A stretch of DNA of 34,501 nucleotides from Pseudomonadota bacterium (GTDB lineage Bacteria; Pseudomonadota; Alphaproteobacteria; Caulobacterales; Caulobacteraceae). The notes under the pieces were generated by a model. It worked only from the letters and a program-made list of their open reading frames with translations, was not told the origin of the DNA and ran no database searches. Where the stretch lies: the NCBI GenBank assembly GCA_023445705.1, contig JAEXKM010000218.1, forward strand, positions 1 through 34,501, given 5' to 3'. A program made the translations under genes and the position numbers. Of the stretch, positions 1 to 9,328 are shown one piece after another (the stretch's first letter is position 1; every line of letters starts with the position of its first letter).

Positions 1-304
1 GCACAGCGCCATCGGCTGGGCCTGGGCCCTGATCCTGGCGGAGGCTGCGCCAGATCGCGCCGACGCCATCCTCGCCAGGGGCCGCTCGTTCAGCCAAAGC
101 CGCATCGTCTGCAACGTCCATTGGCTAAGCGACACCGAAGAGGGCCGGATGATGGGTTCGGCCGTCGTCGCAAAGCTGCACGACAACGCGACCTTCCGCG
201 CCGACCTGGATGCGGCGCGGGCCGAGATCACCGCCGCGCGCGCCGAGGGCCATACGCCGACCAGGGACTGCGCGCAGGAGGCCGCGCAACTCGCCGGCGG
301 CTAG
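1..304 (+). CDS. PAP2-family class A acid phosphatase, C-terminal fragment
   Basis: Only the C-terminal ~100 residues are in the window; codons begin at base 2 and end at TAG 302-304. The fragment opens with HSAIGW, the tail of the family's second phosphate-binding motif (G/S-G-H). About 30 residues later comes a complete third motif, SRIVCNVHWLSD, matching S-R-x5-H-x3-D, where the His forms the phospho-enzyme intermediate and the Asp assists it. The short tail with one Cys (TRDCAQEAAQL) resembles class A nonspecific acid phosphatases (PhoN type), which are periplasmic phosphomonoesterases. The signal peptide and first motif must lie upstream. Its stop codon overlaps that of the convergent PhnB-like gene in the tetramer CTAG. 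Family assignment is fairly secure; substrate unknown. Confidence 0.8.
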   Translation, partial: HSAIGWAWALILAEAAPDRADAILARGRSFSQSRIVCNVHWLSDTEEGRMMGSAVVAKLHDNATFRADLDAARAEITAARAEGHTPTRDCAQEAAQLAGG

Positions 305-780
305 CCGCCGGCGTGAGCGGCCTTTAGGGCGGCGATGTCGAGCTTCCGCATACCCAGCATCGCCTGGGTGGCGCGGGAGGCCTTCGCCGGATCGGGGTCG
401 GCGACCAGCTCGCCGAGGACCTTGGGCACGATCTGCCAGGACAGGCCGAACCGGTCCTTGAGCCAGCCGCACTGGCTTTCCTCGCCGCCGTCGGCAGTCA
501 GGACGTTCCAATATCGGTCGACCTCGGCCTGGTCGTCACAGGCGACGCTGAACGACACCGCTTCGTTGAACTTGAACGCCGGGCCGCCGTTGAGGGCGGT
601 GATCGGTTGGCCCGACAACTCGAACTCGACCGTCATCACCTTGCCGTCCATGCCGCCGTAGGAACCTGGCGGATAGCGAGAGACCTTGCCCAGCTTGGAG
701 TTCGGGAACAGCGAGCAATAGAGCTTCGCCGCTTCTTCGGCCTGGCCGTCGAACCAAAGGAAGGGGTGGATCTTCTGCAT
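301..780 (-). CDS. PhnB-like VOC superfamily protein
   Basis: 159 residues starting MQKIHPFLWFDGQAEEA. This opening, followed by FYxxLFPNSK-like (LYCSLFPNSKLG), is the hallmark of the PhnB/3-demethylubiquinone-9 3-methyltransferase-like branch of the vicinal oxygen chelate fold. WLKDRFGLSWQIVPKVL near residue 115 and the C-terminal MRKLDIAALKAA are also typical. The reading frame stays open to 972, but homology begins at the ATG at 780; the upstream part overlaps the next gene and is ignored. Members are cytoplasmic, and most have no proven reaction despite the methyltransferase label. It converges on the acid phosphatase gene with a 3-base stop overlap and no terminator between. Fold confident, function not. 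Confidence 0.85.
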   Translation of the reverse strand: MQKIHPFLWFDGQAEEAAKLYCSLFPNSKLGKVSRYPPGSYGGMDGKVMTVEFELSGQPITALNGGPAFKFNEAVSFSVACDDQAEVDRYWNVLTADGGEESQCGWLKDRFGLSWQIVPKVLGELVADPDPAKASRATQAMLGMRKLDIAALKAAHAGG

Positions 781-862
781 GGCGTCGTCCTCGTTCTGCT
801 CGGCCGCCTCGCGCGGCTTCGCACCTAGGACGCAGAACGCGCAGCCGATCCGACAGACGCCG

Positions 863-1483
863 CTAGAATTTTCCCGCCAACAGCAGGCGACCGGGGCCGA
901 GGCGGTCGAGGACCTGCGGCAGGTCGTTTTCGGCGAACGCGAAGCAGCCCTCGCTGCGGCCGAGCACGCCACGCTCCGAGGCCATCTGCGGACTCACGTA
1001 CCAGGCGCCATGCACGACGATCGCGCGAGCCATCGCGTTGTTGTTGCCCGGATCCATACCCTGCAAGCGCATGGAGCGGCCGTGCTTGCCGACATAGTAG
1101 TCGCCGGTGACGTAGGCGCCTTCCGAACTCGCGGCCGATCCGAAAGCATTGGAAAAGGACCGGAGCCAGCCGCTATGGCTCGGGTCCGATCCCCGGCCAT
1201 GAGCGACCAGCAGGCTGCGAACTTGACCGCTCTGCATGTCGAGAAGATGGAAACGCGGAGTCTTCGACGGGCTGCTGAAATCGGCCAGGCCCACCAGGTC
1301 GCGGTGCTTCACCGAGCCCCCGAGGCGGTCGATCCCGGCGCGGGCCAGACCGAACATCCGCGCCTTGTCGGCCGCGCCGCTGACCGCCGCAGCGGCCTGT
1401 CCGCCGGCGGTTCCGCCGAGCACCAAAGCGCCCAGCGACGCCTTCAGGAGCCGCCGCCGGCTCGCCGTCATATCACCGCTCAT
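863..1483 (-). CDS. Tat-exported YkuD_2-type L,D-transpeptidase-like protein
   Basis: 206 residues. The N-terminus carries a twin-arginine signal (SRRRLLKASLGALVLGG, residues ~8-24) followed by an Ala-rich cleavage region, so export in folded form is expected. The C-terminal half has VVHGAWY with His158 and, 22 residues on, GRSEGCFAF with Cys180. This fits the His...S-x-G-C signature of the murein L,D-transpeptidase catalytic family (YkuD_2, PF13645), whose relatives crosslink or trim peptidoglycan through the Cys thiol. The start at 1483 is supported by GGAG seven bases upstream; Met5 is an alternative. The 82 bases separating it from the PhnB-like gene hold nothing I recognise. Family fairly sure; actual activity unproven. 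Confidence 0.75.
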   Translation of the reverse strand: MSGDMTASRRRLLKASLGALVLGGTAGGQAAAAVSGAADKARMFGLARAGIDRLGGSVKHRDLVGLADFSSPSKTPRFHLLDMQSGQVRSLLVAHGRGSDPSHSGWLRSFSNAFGSAASSEGAYVTGDYYVGKHGRSMRLQGMDPGNNNAMARAIVVHGAWYVSPQMASERGVLGRSEGCFAFAENDLPQVLDRLGPGRLLLAGKF

Positions 1484-1543
1484 GCGCAGGCTCCGACTTG
1501 CGCCCCCGCCGCCTCATAGCATCGCTAGGCGCGCGCGGCCCGC

Positions 1544-2284
1544 TCAAGACTTCGGGAGCGGCGACTTGACGCTGGGGGGCGGCAGGCTGAAGCGCATCCG
1601 ATCGACGGGCTGGACATCGACGCCGGTGATCTTTCGTTCCATCGGCGCCTTTAGGTCGCCGCCGTGGGTCACGAAGCGATGCGGCAGCGTGATCTGCCCG
1701 ACCTTCCGATAGTCCGAGACCTCGGTGGTCAGGGGGCGAGAGCCCGGCGCGCCTTCTTCGATCATCAGGCCGAGCAGCCCGGTCTTGCGGTCGAACCACA
1801 GCTCCCTCGGCATGCCGCCGGCGGGCTGCACCCGCAGCACGTCATAGGTCTTGCCCTGGCTCTGCCGCTCGCCCACCGGAACGCTGCGAAGGTCGAACCG
1901 GCTGGGGAAGAAGTAGCCATAGGCGCCGAAGAACGCCTCGGAACGCACCTTGCTGACGACTTCACGCTCCACCGAACCGGTGGCGACGCCGCTGGCCAGC
2001 ACCCGCCATTCGGCGGCGCCGTTGTAACCCTGGACGAGCTTGCCGGCGGGAGCCTGGGTTTCGATCCGTAGTCCGTAGCGCAGCGGGTCTAGCCAGCGGT
2101 CGAACTTCACGCCGCCCTGCTCACCACTTTCATGCAAGCCCCGCAGGTCATTCCAGGCCCGCGCGCCGCCCATCGCCGCCTGCGCCCGGTCGATGACCCG
2201 CTGAGCGCCCGGCGCGTTCTGGGCCTGGGCTTCGCCACCCAGCAAGACCACAACGGCGACCAGCGCCCCGAAATACCCGCGCAT
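1544..2284 (-). CDS. LolA-like secreted protein of unknown function
   Basis: 246 residues from the Met at 2284, giving a compact signal peptide (MRGYFGALVAVVVLLGGEAQ, then AQ); an in-frame ATG at 2299 would add five residues. Neither start has a good ribosome site. After the signal comes RVIDRAQAAMGG, then strand-rich segments ending in VGQITLPHRFVTHGG, the pattern seen in outer-membrane lipoprotein-sorting-protein-like (LolA/LolB fold) proteins of proteobacteria. The predicted place is the periplasm, binding a lipid or hydrophobic ligand, but no residue proves this. It is divergent from the hybrid kinase, with 161 bases between the two starts. It is not LolA itself by length or sequence, and no symbol is justified. 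Confidence 0.55.
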   Translation of the reverse strand: MRGYFGALVAVVVLLGGEAQAQNAPGAQRVIDRAQAAMGGARAWNDLRGLHESGEQGGVKFDRWLDPLRYGLRIETQAPAGKLVQGYNGAAEWRVLASGVATGSVEREVVSKVRSEAFFGAYGYFFPSRFDLRSVPVGERQSQGKTYDVLRVQPAGGMPRELWFDRKTGLLGLMIEEGAPGSRPLTTEVSDYRKVGQITLPHRFVTHGGDLKAPMERKITGVDVQPVDRMRFSLPPPSVKSPLPKS

Positions 2285-2445
2285 AGAAGAAATCCACATG
2301 AGGCCGGAAGAAGCCCAGTAAGCGTGTCCAGATTGCGGCCGGACGCTGCAGCGGGCCTAGGGGAGTCGCATCGCCCCGTCCAGGCCAAGCGACAGGCTTA
2401 ACCAAAAACCGACATATCGACGCCAATTTCAACGGCAGGACGAAG

Positions 2446-4506
2446 GTGGAGTTTTTGGTGGAGGAGCGCAGAAACGGCGCGGCGGATCGGCGAACGCTCG
2501 CAATCCTGGCCTGCGCCTATGCAGCGGTCTTCGCCCACAGTGTCTTCCTGACCGGCGCGACCGTGAGCATCCCGACGATCTGGGGCGCCAATGCGGTGGT
2601 CCTGGCCGGCCTGCTGGTGCTCCCACGACAGTTGGGGCCGCTGCTCCTGGCGGTCACCTCGGCCCTGCATCTGGCGCTAGAAGTGTTGGCGGGAGACACG
2701 CTGGCCTACGCGTTCTCGATCACGGCCCTCGACGCTGTCCAGATCAGCATCGCCGCGCTTTCTATCAAGGCGCTTGGGCTTCCTGTCCGCATACGGAACA
2801 TGCGGGACCTGTTGGCGCTGGTCGCAGCTTCCGGCGCGGTCACCGCAATCACCAACCTCCTGGTGAAGGGCATCCTGAATCTGTCCGCCGGGGACGCGTT
2901 CTGGACAGGATCTGTCAGTTGGATCACGCCGAACGTGCTCGGCATGGCGATGATCCTGCCCAGCGCGCTGATCCTGCTCGATCCCAAGCATCGTGAAGGC
3001 TCCAAGGCGAGCTGGCAGGAACTGGCGATCAACACCGCGGTCGCGGCGGCCGCTTCAGCCGCGGTCTTCCGCTGGGACCCCGACCTGCAGCCGCTGGTGT
3101 TCATTCCCGTGCTGGTGGCCGTCTTCCGTGGCGGCCCGCGTGCAGTCGCCATCATCGCACCGGCCTGCTTGGTCGCAGCCATTCCGGCGGTGCTCTCCCG
3201 CACCGGCCTCGACCCCGAGGCCGCATACCTGCCGCTGCGGCGGATCCAGCTCTTCTATCTGGTGCTCTATGGAGTGGCGATGACCGCCGCACTGGCGCTC
3301 TCGCGACAGTCGCAACTGCAGGCCCTGCTGGTCCGCCGCCAGGCCGCCGCGCGCGCCGCCCAGGCCCGCGCCCAGGCCGCCAATCAGGCCAAGTCGGAGT
3401 TCCTCGCGACAATCAGCCACGAGATCCGCACGCCGCTGAACAGCATCCTGGGGTTCGCCGCCCTGGTCGCCGACGAGGCCGACCTTTCGGCCGAGAACCG
3501 CCGCCGCCTCGAACTGGTCGGCCGGGCCGGCCGCTCCCTGGCCGAGATCGTCGGCGACCTGCTGGACTTCGCCAAGCTGGAGGCCGGCCGCCTGGAACTG
3601 ACCCTTGCGCCCTGCTCGCCTTCCGCCGTCCTGCGCGACGCCGCGGCCATCGTCGCGCCGGCGGCCGCCGAGAAGGGCTTGTCCCTGGCGGTGGAAGCGC
3701 CAGACGACGAGCGCCTGCTGATGCTCGACGGCGCACGCCTGCGCCAAATCCTGATCAATCTGCTGTCCAACGCCGTGAAGTTCACCGCCGAGGGTCAGGT
3801 CAGCGCGAGCCTGACTTACGGGGCGGAGCCAGGAGCCCTCCGCTTCGAGATCGCCGACACCGGTATCGGCATCGCGCCTGACGTCCAGGCCCGCCTTTTC
3901 CAGCGCTTCAGTCAGGCCGACTCTTCGATCAGTCGTAGCTATGGGGGCACCGGACTGGGCCTTGCCATTAGCCGCGCGCTGGTCACCCAGATGGGCGGTC
4001 AGATCGGGGTTGTCAGCGCGCTTGGCCAAGGCGCCCGCTTCTGGGTCGATCTCCAGGTCGAGCCGGCGGGATCGCCGCACCGTCCCGTGGATCCCGGGGC
4101 CAGCGCCATCGAGCTGGCGCAGGACGCCGCGCCGCGCGTTCTGCTGGTCGACGACCACCCGATGAACCGTGAGCTGGGAGAAGCGATCCTGACCCTGGCC
4201 GGTTGCGACGTAATCACCGCGGCCGATGGCGCCCAGGCGCTGGCGCTGGTAGCCGGCGGCGGGTTCGACGTGGTGCTGATGGACGTCCACATGCCGGTGA
4301 TGGACGGTCTGGCCGCCGCCCGCGCCATCCGAGCGATGCCGGGACGTGTCGGCGCGACCCCCATCATCGCGCTCTCGGCCGACGCGCTTCCCGAACAGAT
4401 CGCCCGTTGCCGTCAGGCCGGCATGGACGACCATGTCTCCAAGCCGATCGACCGCAACGCCTTGATCCAGGCGGTCGCGCGCGCCCTCGCCCTTGAAACC
4501 GCCTGA
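2446..4506 (+). CDS. Membrane hybrid histidine kinase with receiver domain (MASE1-like sensor)
   Basis: 686 residues, GTG start with AGGA five bases upstream. Residues ~15-300 form about eight hydrophobic segments of MASE1-like character, so the sensor is the membrane itself; no PAS domain is seen. A short Ala/Gln-rich helix leads into HisKA with ISHEIRTPLN, the phospho-acceptor being His325. The ATPase has all boxes: N442 (NLLSNAVKF), DTGIGI at 471-476 and GTGLGLAIS at 501-509. The C-terminal receiver has D569-D570, phospho-acceptor Asp613 (LMDVHMPVMDG) and Lys666 (KPID), so phosphorelay is expected through a separate HPt protein. No response regulator or HPt gene lies adjacent, making it an orphan kinase. 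The stimulus is unknown. Confidence 0.88.
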   Translation: MEFLVEERRNGAADRRTLAILACAYAAVFAHSVFLTGATVSIPTIWGANAVVLAGLLVLPRQLGPLLLAVTSALHLALEVLAGDTLAYAFSITALDAVQISIAALSIKALGLPVRIRNMRDLLALVAASGAVTAITNLLVKGILNLSAGDAFWTGSVSWITPNVLGMAMILPSALILLDPKHREGSKASWQELAINTAVAAAASAAVFRWDPDLQPLVFIPVLVAVFRGGPRAVAIIAPACLVAAIPAVLSRTGLDPEAAYLPLRRIQLFYLVLYGVAMTAALALSRQSQLQALLVRRQAAARAAQARAQAANQAKSEFLATISHEIRTPLNSILGFAALVADEADLSAENRRRLELVGRAGRSLAEIVGDLLDFAKLEAGRLELTLAPCSPSAVLRDAAAIVAPAAAEKGLSLAVEAPDDERLLMLDGARLRQILINLLSNAVKFTAEGQVSASLTYGAEPGALRFEIADTGIGIAPDVQARLFQRFSQADSSISRSYGGTGLGLAISRALVTQMGGQIGVVSALGQGARFWVDLQVEPAGSPHRPVDPGASAIELAQDAAPRVLLVDDHPMNRELGEAILTLAGCDVITAADGAQALALVAGGGFDVVLMDVHMPVMDGLAAARAIRAMPGRVGATPIIALSADALPEQIARCRQAGMDDHVSKPIDRNALIQAVARALALETA

Positions 4507-4580
4507 GCCGCCCGCGGCATCGGGGTCCCTGAACGCTGCCAGAAAGGTTGGCGCACGCCTCTAGCGGCCCCTCGACGCCC

Positions 4581-4596
4581 GCTCTATCGATAGAGC
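4581..4596. promoter_or_regulatory. Perfect 16-bp palindrome abutting a start codon
   Basis: GCTCTATCGATAGAGC is a perfect inverted repeat without spacer, ending on the base before the NUDIX ATG at 4597. There is no purine-rich ribosome site in front of that ATG. The left half, GCTCTATC, fits the Caulobacter -10 pattern GCTANAWC at most positions and ends eight bases before the ATG, so a leaderless transcript starting near the ATG is possible. It could instead be an operator. I see no matching -35 element. Regulatory role is inference. Confidence 0.35.
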
Positions 4597-5223
4597 ATGC
4601 GCTACCCCTTCACCCCCGCCTTCCGGACCGAGCTGGCGGCCCGTTGCCAGACCTTCCCCCGCATCGCCTATGCGGGGCCCGAACTGAAGGCCGCGGCGGT
4701 CGCCATCACCCTCGTGGACGCCGGAGACGGCTCAGGAGAGACGGCTTTCCTGCTGACGCGCCGTTCGGCCCAACTGCGGGCGCATGCCGGGCAATGGGCG
4801 TTGCCGGGGGGCCGATGCGATACGGGCGAAACCCTGCAGCAGGCCGCCCTGCGCGAACTGCATGAAGAACTCGGGTTGTTGCTGCCGCAGACCAGCATCC
4901 TGGGCGTGCTGGACGACTATGCGACCCGTTCGGGCTACGCGATCGCGCCGGTCATCGCCTGGCTGGACGATCCGGAGGACGTCGTCCCCAATCCCGCCGA
5001 AGTGGCCTCGGTCCATCGCTTCCGGCTCGACCAGATCGCGGGCGACGGAGCGGTAGAGTTCGAGACGATCCCCGAGAGCGATCGCCCCCTAATCCGTCTA
5101 AATCTGGGTGAGCATCATATCCACGCGCCGACCGCCGCCCTGATCTATCAGTTGCGCGAGATCATCGCCGGGCGCGTGACGCGCGTGGCCGACCTGGAAC
5201 AGCCGGTCTTCGCCTGGCGTTGA
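4597..5223 (+). CDS. NUDIX hydrolase, CoA pyrophosphatase-like
   Basis: 208 residues. A complete Nudix box lies at ~72-94: GGRCDTGETLQQAALRELHE followed by ELGLLL, fitting G-x5-E-x7-REUxEExGU, which binds the catalytic Mg2+. Just upstream, LLTRRSAQLRAHAGQWALPG resembles the NuCoA signature of CoA pyrophosphatases (NudL/PCD1 group), which cut CoA to 3',5'-ADP and phosphopantetheine. Length matches that group. The protein is cytosolic with no signal peptide. The ATG at 4597 follows a 16-bp palindrome instead of a ribosome site. It stands alone between the kinase and the SMR gene. The NUDIX fold is certain; CoA as substrate is probable, not shown. Confidence 0.85.
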   Translation: MRYPFTPAFRTELAARCQTFPRIAYAGPELKAAAVAITLVDAGDGSGETAFLLTRRSAQLRAHAGQWALPGGRCDTGETLQQAALRELHEELGLLLPQTSILGVLDDYATRSGYAIAPVIAWLDDPEDVVPNPAEVASVHRFRLDQIAGDGAVEFETIPESDRPLIRLNLGEHHIHAPTAALIYQLREIIAGRVTRVADLEQPVFAWR

Positions 5224-5352
5224 GCCTGCGACCACCAGGCCCTTGTCCCGCCTGGCCTGCCCGCGGTAAGTGCGCCGCCTTTCCGCGTCCGGCCTCTTTC
5301 GGGTTTCCGGCCTGACGCCCTTATCCGAGCCCGCTTGAGAGGAGCAATCCCC

Positions 5353-5673
5353 ATGGCGTGGCTCATCCTCGGCGTCGCCGTCGTCACGGAAATCATCTGG
5401 GCGCTGAGCCTGAAGTGGGCCGGAACCCAAGGCTCCTGGGCGGCGGGCAGCGTGCCGGTCGCGCTCAGCTTCGTGAACATGGGCCTGCTGGCCCTGGCCA
5501 TGCGCGGCCTGCCAGCGGGCACAGCCTACGCCGTCTGGACCGGCCTGGGCGCGGTCGGCGTCATCGCCTGCGGGGCCCTGTTCTTCGGCGAGAAGGTCTC
5601 GCCGCTCCAGCTTGGCTTCATGGCGCTCACCGTCGTCGGCGTGGTAGGGATGAAGCTCGCGGCGAGCAGCTAA
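5353..5673 (+). CDS. SMR-family exporter of the SugE/Gdx (guanidinium) type
   Basis: 106 residues with four hydrophobic helices, the exact small multidrug resistance size. Glu13 in TM1 is the membrane-embedded proton/substrate carboxylate. TEIIWALSLKWAG and the strongly conserved GTAYAVWTGLGAVGVIA are characteristic of the SugE/Gdx branch rather than EmrE. Proven Gdx members export guanidinium in exchange for protons as an antiparallel dimer in the inner membrane. The ATG at 5353 is preferred because GAGAGGAG lies eight bases upstream; an in-frame ATG at 5335 has no such site. Many homologues follow a guanidine riboswitch, but I do not recognise one in the 129-base leader. It acts as a single gene, so homodimer formation is likely. 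Confidence 0.88.
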   Translation: MAWLILGVAVVTEIIWALSLKWAGTQGSWAAGSVPVALSFVNMGLLALAMRGLPAGTAYAVWTGLGAVGVIACGALFFGEKVSPLQLGFMALTVVGVVGMKLAASS

Positions 5674-5765
5674 CGCCCCGCCCGGGGCGAAATCGATGCG
5701 CGAGCGCCAGGGCGCGCCACCCTGCCCCCTCCCACTTTCGCAAGAGTCCCGCTATATGCGCGCCC

Positions 5766-7963
<2,198 letters not shown>

Positions 7964-7967
<4 letters not shown>

Positions 7968-7990
7968 CGGAGCCAAAGCGGGCCTTACAC
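7964..7990 (+). promoter_or_regulatory. Candidate sigma-73-type promoter overlapping the purL stop
   Basis: TTGACGG at 7964-7970 is a full match to the Caulobacter -35 pattern, and twelve bases later CCTTACAC (7983-7990) is a partial match to the -10 pattern. The purL stop codon TGA (7965-7967) lies inside the -35 box. A transcript would start near 7997, only about five bases before the lipoprotein ATG at 8002, which lacks a ribosome site. Confidence 0.4.
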
Positions 7991-8001
7991 GTAACCACGG
8001 T

Positions 8002-8760
8002 ATGCAACCGTGGCTCGCTGCGCTCCCGCTCCTCCTGCTGACCGCCTGCGCAAGCGCGCCGACGAGATCGGGCTTTCTTTCCACCTACGATGGCATGGCC
8101 CCGCGCACGGATACCCTGCGGGCCAAGGTCGAGGAGCGCCGCGACGAAGCCAGGCTGGCTCAGGTTCGCGCGGTGGCCATCGAGCCGACGGTTTACATGA
8201 ACCCCGGCGACTGGATGACGCCTGGCGAGCGGCGCCTGATCTTACGCGAAATTGACGCCCAGCTCTGCTTCGAGCTTTCCGAGCGCTTCGACATCAAGCC
8301 CGAGGCGGCGCATCGGGTGCGCGTCGGTATCACGCGGGTGGCGCCGACCGGCCGGGCTGCATCGGTCGCCTCGGCCGCGGCAGGCTTCTTCATTCCGGGC
8401 CCCATCGGCCTACGCGCGCCCGGCACGCTGGGCGCGCTTTCGGTCGAAGCCGAGATGGTGGAGGGCGACGAGCAGATCGTCGCCGTGAGCTGGAGCCGCG
8501 ACGCCACGGCGATCGGAACGGACAATCCCTCTCTCAGCCGCGTCGGCGATGCTCTTCAGTTCGCCGAGCCCTTCGCCGACGCGGTCGCCGCGACGATGAC
8601 GCCAGTCGGCCTTAAGCCGCGGGACATTCCCAAGCCTGATCCCTGCGCCCGCTTCGGTCCGCGCTTTAGGCCCGAGGGATGGGCGGCCAAGTTCGCCACC
8701 GGCCTCTACGTCCCCGAGATGAGCGGGGCGCAGGAAAAGGAAGCGCAGCCCGAGAGCTAG
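8002..8760 (+). CDS. DUF3313-like lipoprotein
   Basis: 252 residues beginning MQPWLAALPLLLLTACASAP, a lipoprotein signal with lipobox L-T-A-C and lipidated Cys16. The frame is open further upstream to 7933, but that part overlaps purL and would bury the signal peptide, so the ATG at 8002 is chosen. The mature part has RLAQVRAVAIEPTVYMNPGD and a mid-region GxxAASVASAAAGFFIPGP, resembling DUF3313 lipoproteins of proteobacteria, whose function is unknown. It is presumably anchored in the outer membrane facing the periplasm. It probably has its own promoter overlapping the purL stop. Its stop TAG overlaps the convergent cinA-like gene's stop in CTAG. Confidence 0.7.
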   Translation: MQPWLAALPLLLLTACASAPTRSGFLSTYDGMAPRTDTLRAKVEERRDEARLAQVRAVAIEPTVYMNPGDWMTPGERRLILREIDAQLCFELSERFDIKPEAAHRVRVGITRVAPTGRAASVASAAAGFFIPGPIGLRAPGTLGALSVEAEMVEGDEQIVAVSWSRDATAIGTDNPSLSRVGDALQFAEPFADAVAATMTPVGLKPRDIPKPDPCARFGPRFRPEGWAAKFATGLYVPEMSGAQEKEAQPES

Positions 8761-9236
8761 GCGCTCGCCTTCGCCAACAGTTCCAGGGCTGCTGCGGCGA
8801 AGGCGTGCATGTTCGCGACGCGATCATCCGAGCCGGTCTCGATGGTGGTGACGAACTCGATCGGGCCCGAGACGGCGATGCAGGTGTGACCGGCCGCATC
8901 GCCATAGCCGTTGCCGGTCGGACCTGCCGCGCCTGTCTCCGAAACGCCCCAGGTCGCGCCGAAGCGTTCGCGGACCGTGCGCGCCAGCAGCATAGCGTAG
9001 GGCTCACTGGCCGAACGCATGCCCTCCAGGGCCTCCCTCGGAATGTCCATCAGCATGACCCGCGCCTTGGGCGTGTAGACCACGCCGCCGCCCAGGTAGT
9101 AGGCGGACGCCCCTGGCACGCTGAGCAGCGCCGCGCTGATCAAACCGCCCGACGAGCTTTCGGCCACCGCCACCTTTTGCCCGGCGGCCTTCAGTTGAGC
9201 CCCGACGATGGCGGCCTGGTCCATCAACGCCTGCAT
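8757..9236 (-). CDS. CinA C-terminal-domain family protein (PncC-like amidase)
   Basis: 159 residues containing only the CinA-C domain, without the N-terminal molybdopterin-binding-like COG1058 part. Landmarks: VAVAESSSGGLISAALLSVP near 23-42, YYLGGGVVYTPKARVMLM near 46-63 and GVSETGAAGPTGNGYGDAAG near 96-115, the conserved active-site loops. Stand-alone members such as PncC deamidate nicotinamide mononucleotide to NaMN in pyridine-nucleotide recycling. In this copy the AES motif is followed by SSGG instead of the common CTGG, and there is an unusual SETGAAGP loop, so it may belong to a divergent clade. GAGGGGG precedes the ATG at 9236. It diverges from the serine hydrolase with 92 bases between starts. 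Confidence 0.8.
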   Translation of the reverse strand: MQALMDQAAIVGAQLKAAGQKVAVAESSSGGLISAALLSVPGASAYYLGGGVVYTPKARVMLMDIPREALEGMRSASEPYAMLLARTVRERFGATWGVSETGAAGPTGNGYGDAAGHTCIAVSGPIEFVTTIETGSDDRVANMHAFAAAALELLAKASA

Positions 9237-9328
9237 GCATCCCCCTCACGATCTGCTTGGCCGCGCGGCCGCGGCGGATCATGATGCCGCTCAATTAAAG
9301 CCAATGCTATTTCTCTCGGGAGGATTTG

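Noticed and set aside
5224..5352. Possible guanidine riboswitch before the SugE/Gdx-type gene
   Set aside because: I could not find the conserved loops of the ykkC, mini-ykkC or guanidine-III classes in this leader, only short GC-rich inverted repeats.
5358..5765. A 136-codon N-terminal extension of purL that would make an 869-residue fusion
   Set aside because: It runs in another frame over the SMR gene, which has a ribosome site and full family conservation. PurL homology begins at the ATG at 5766 and the length is then normal.
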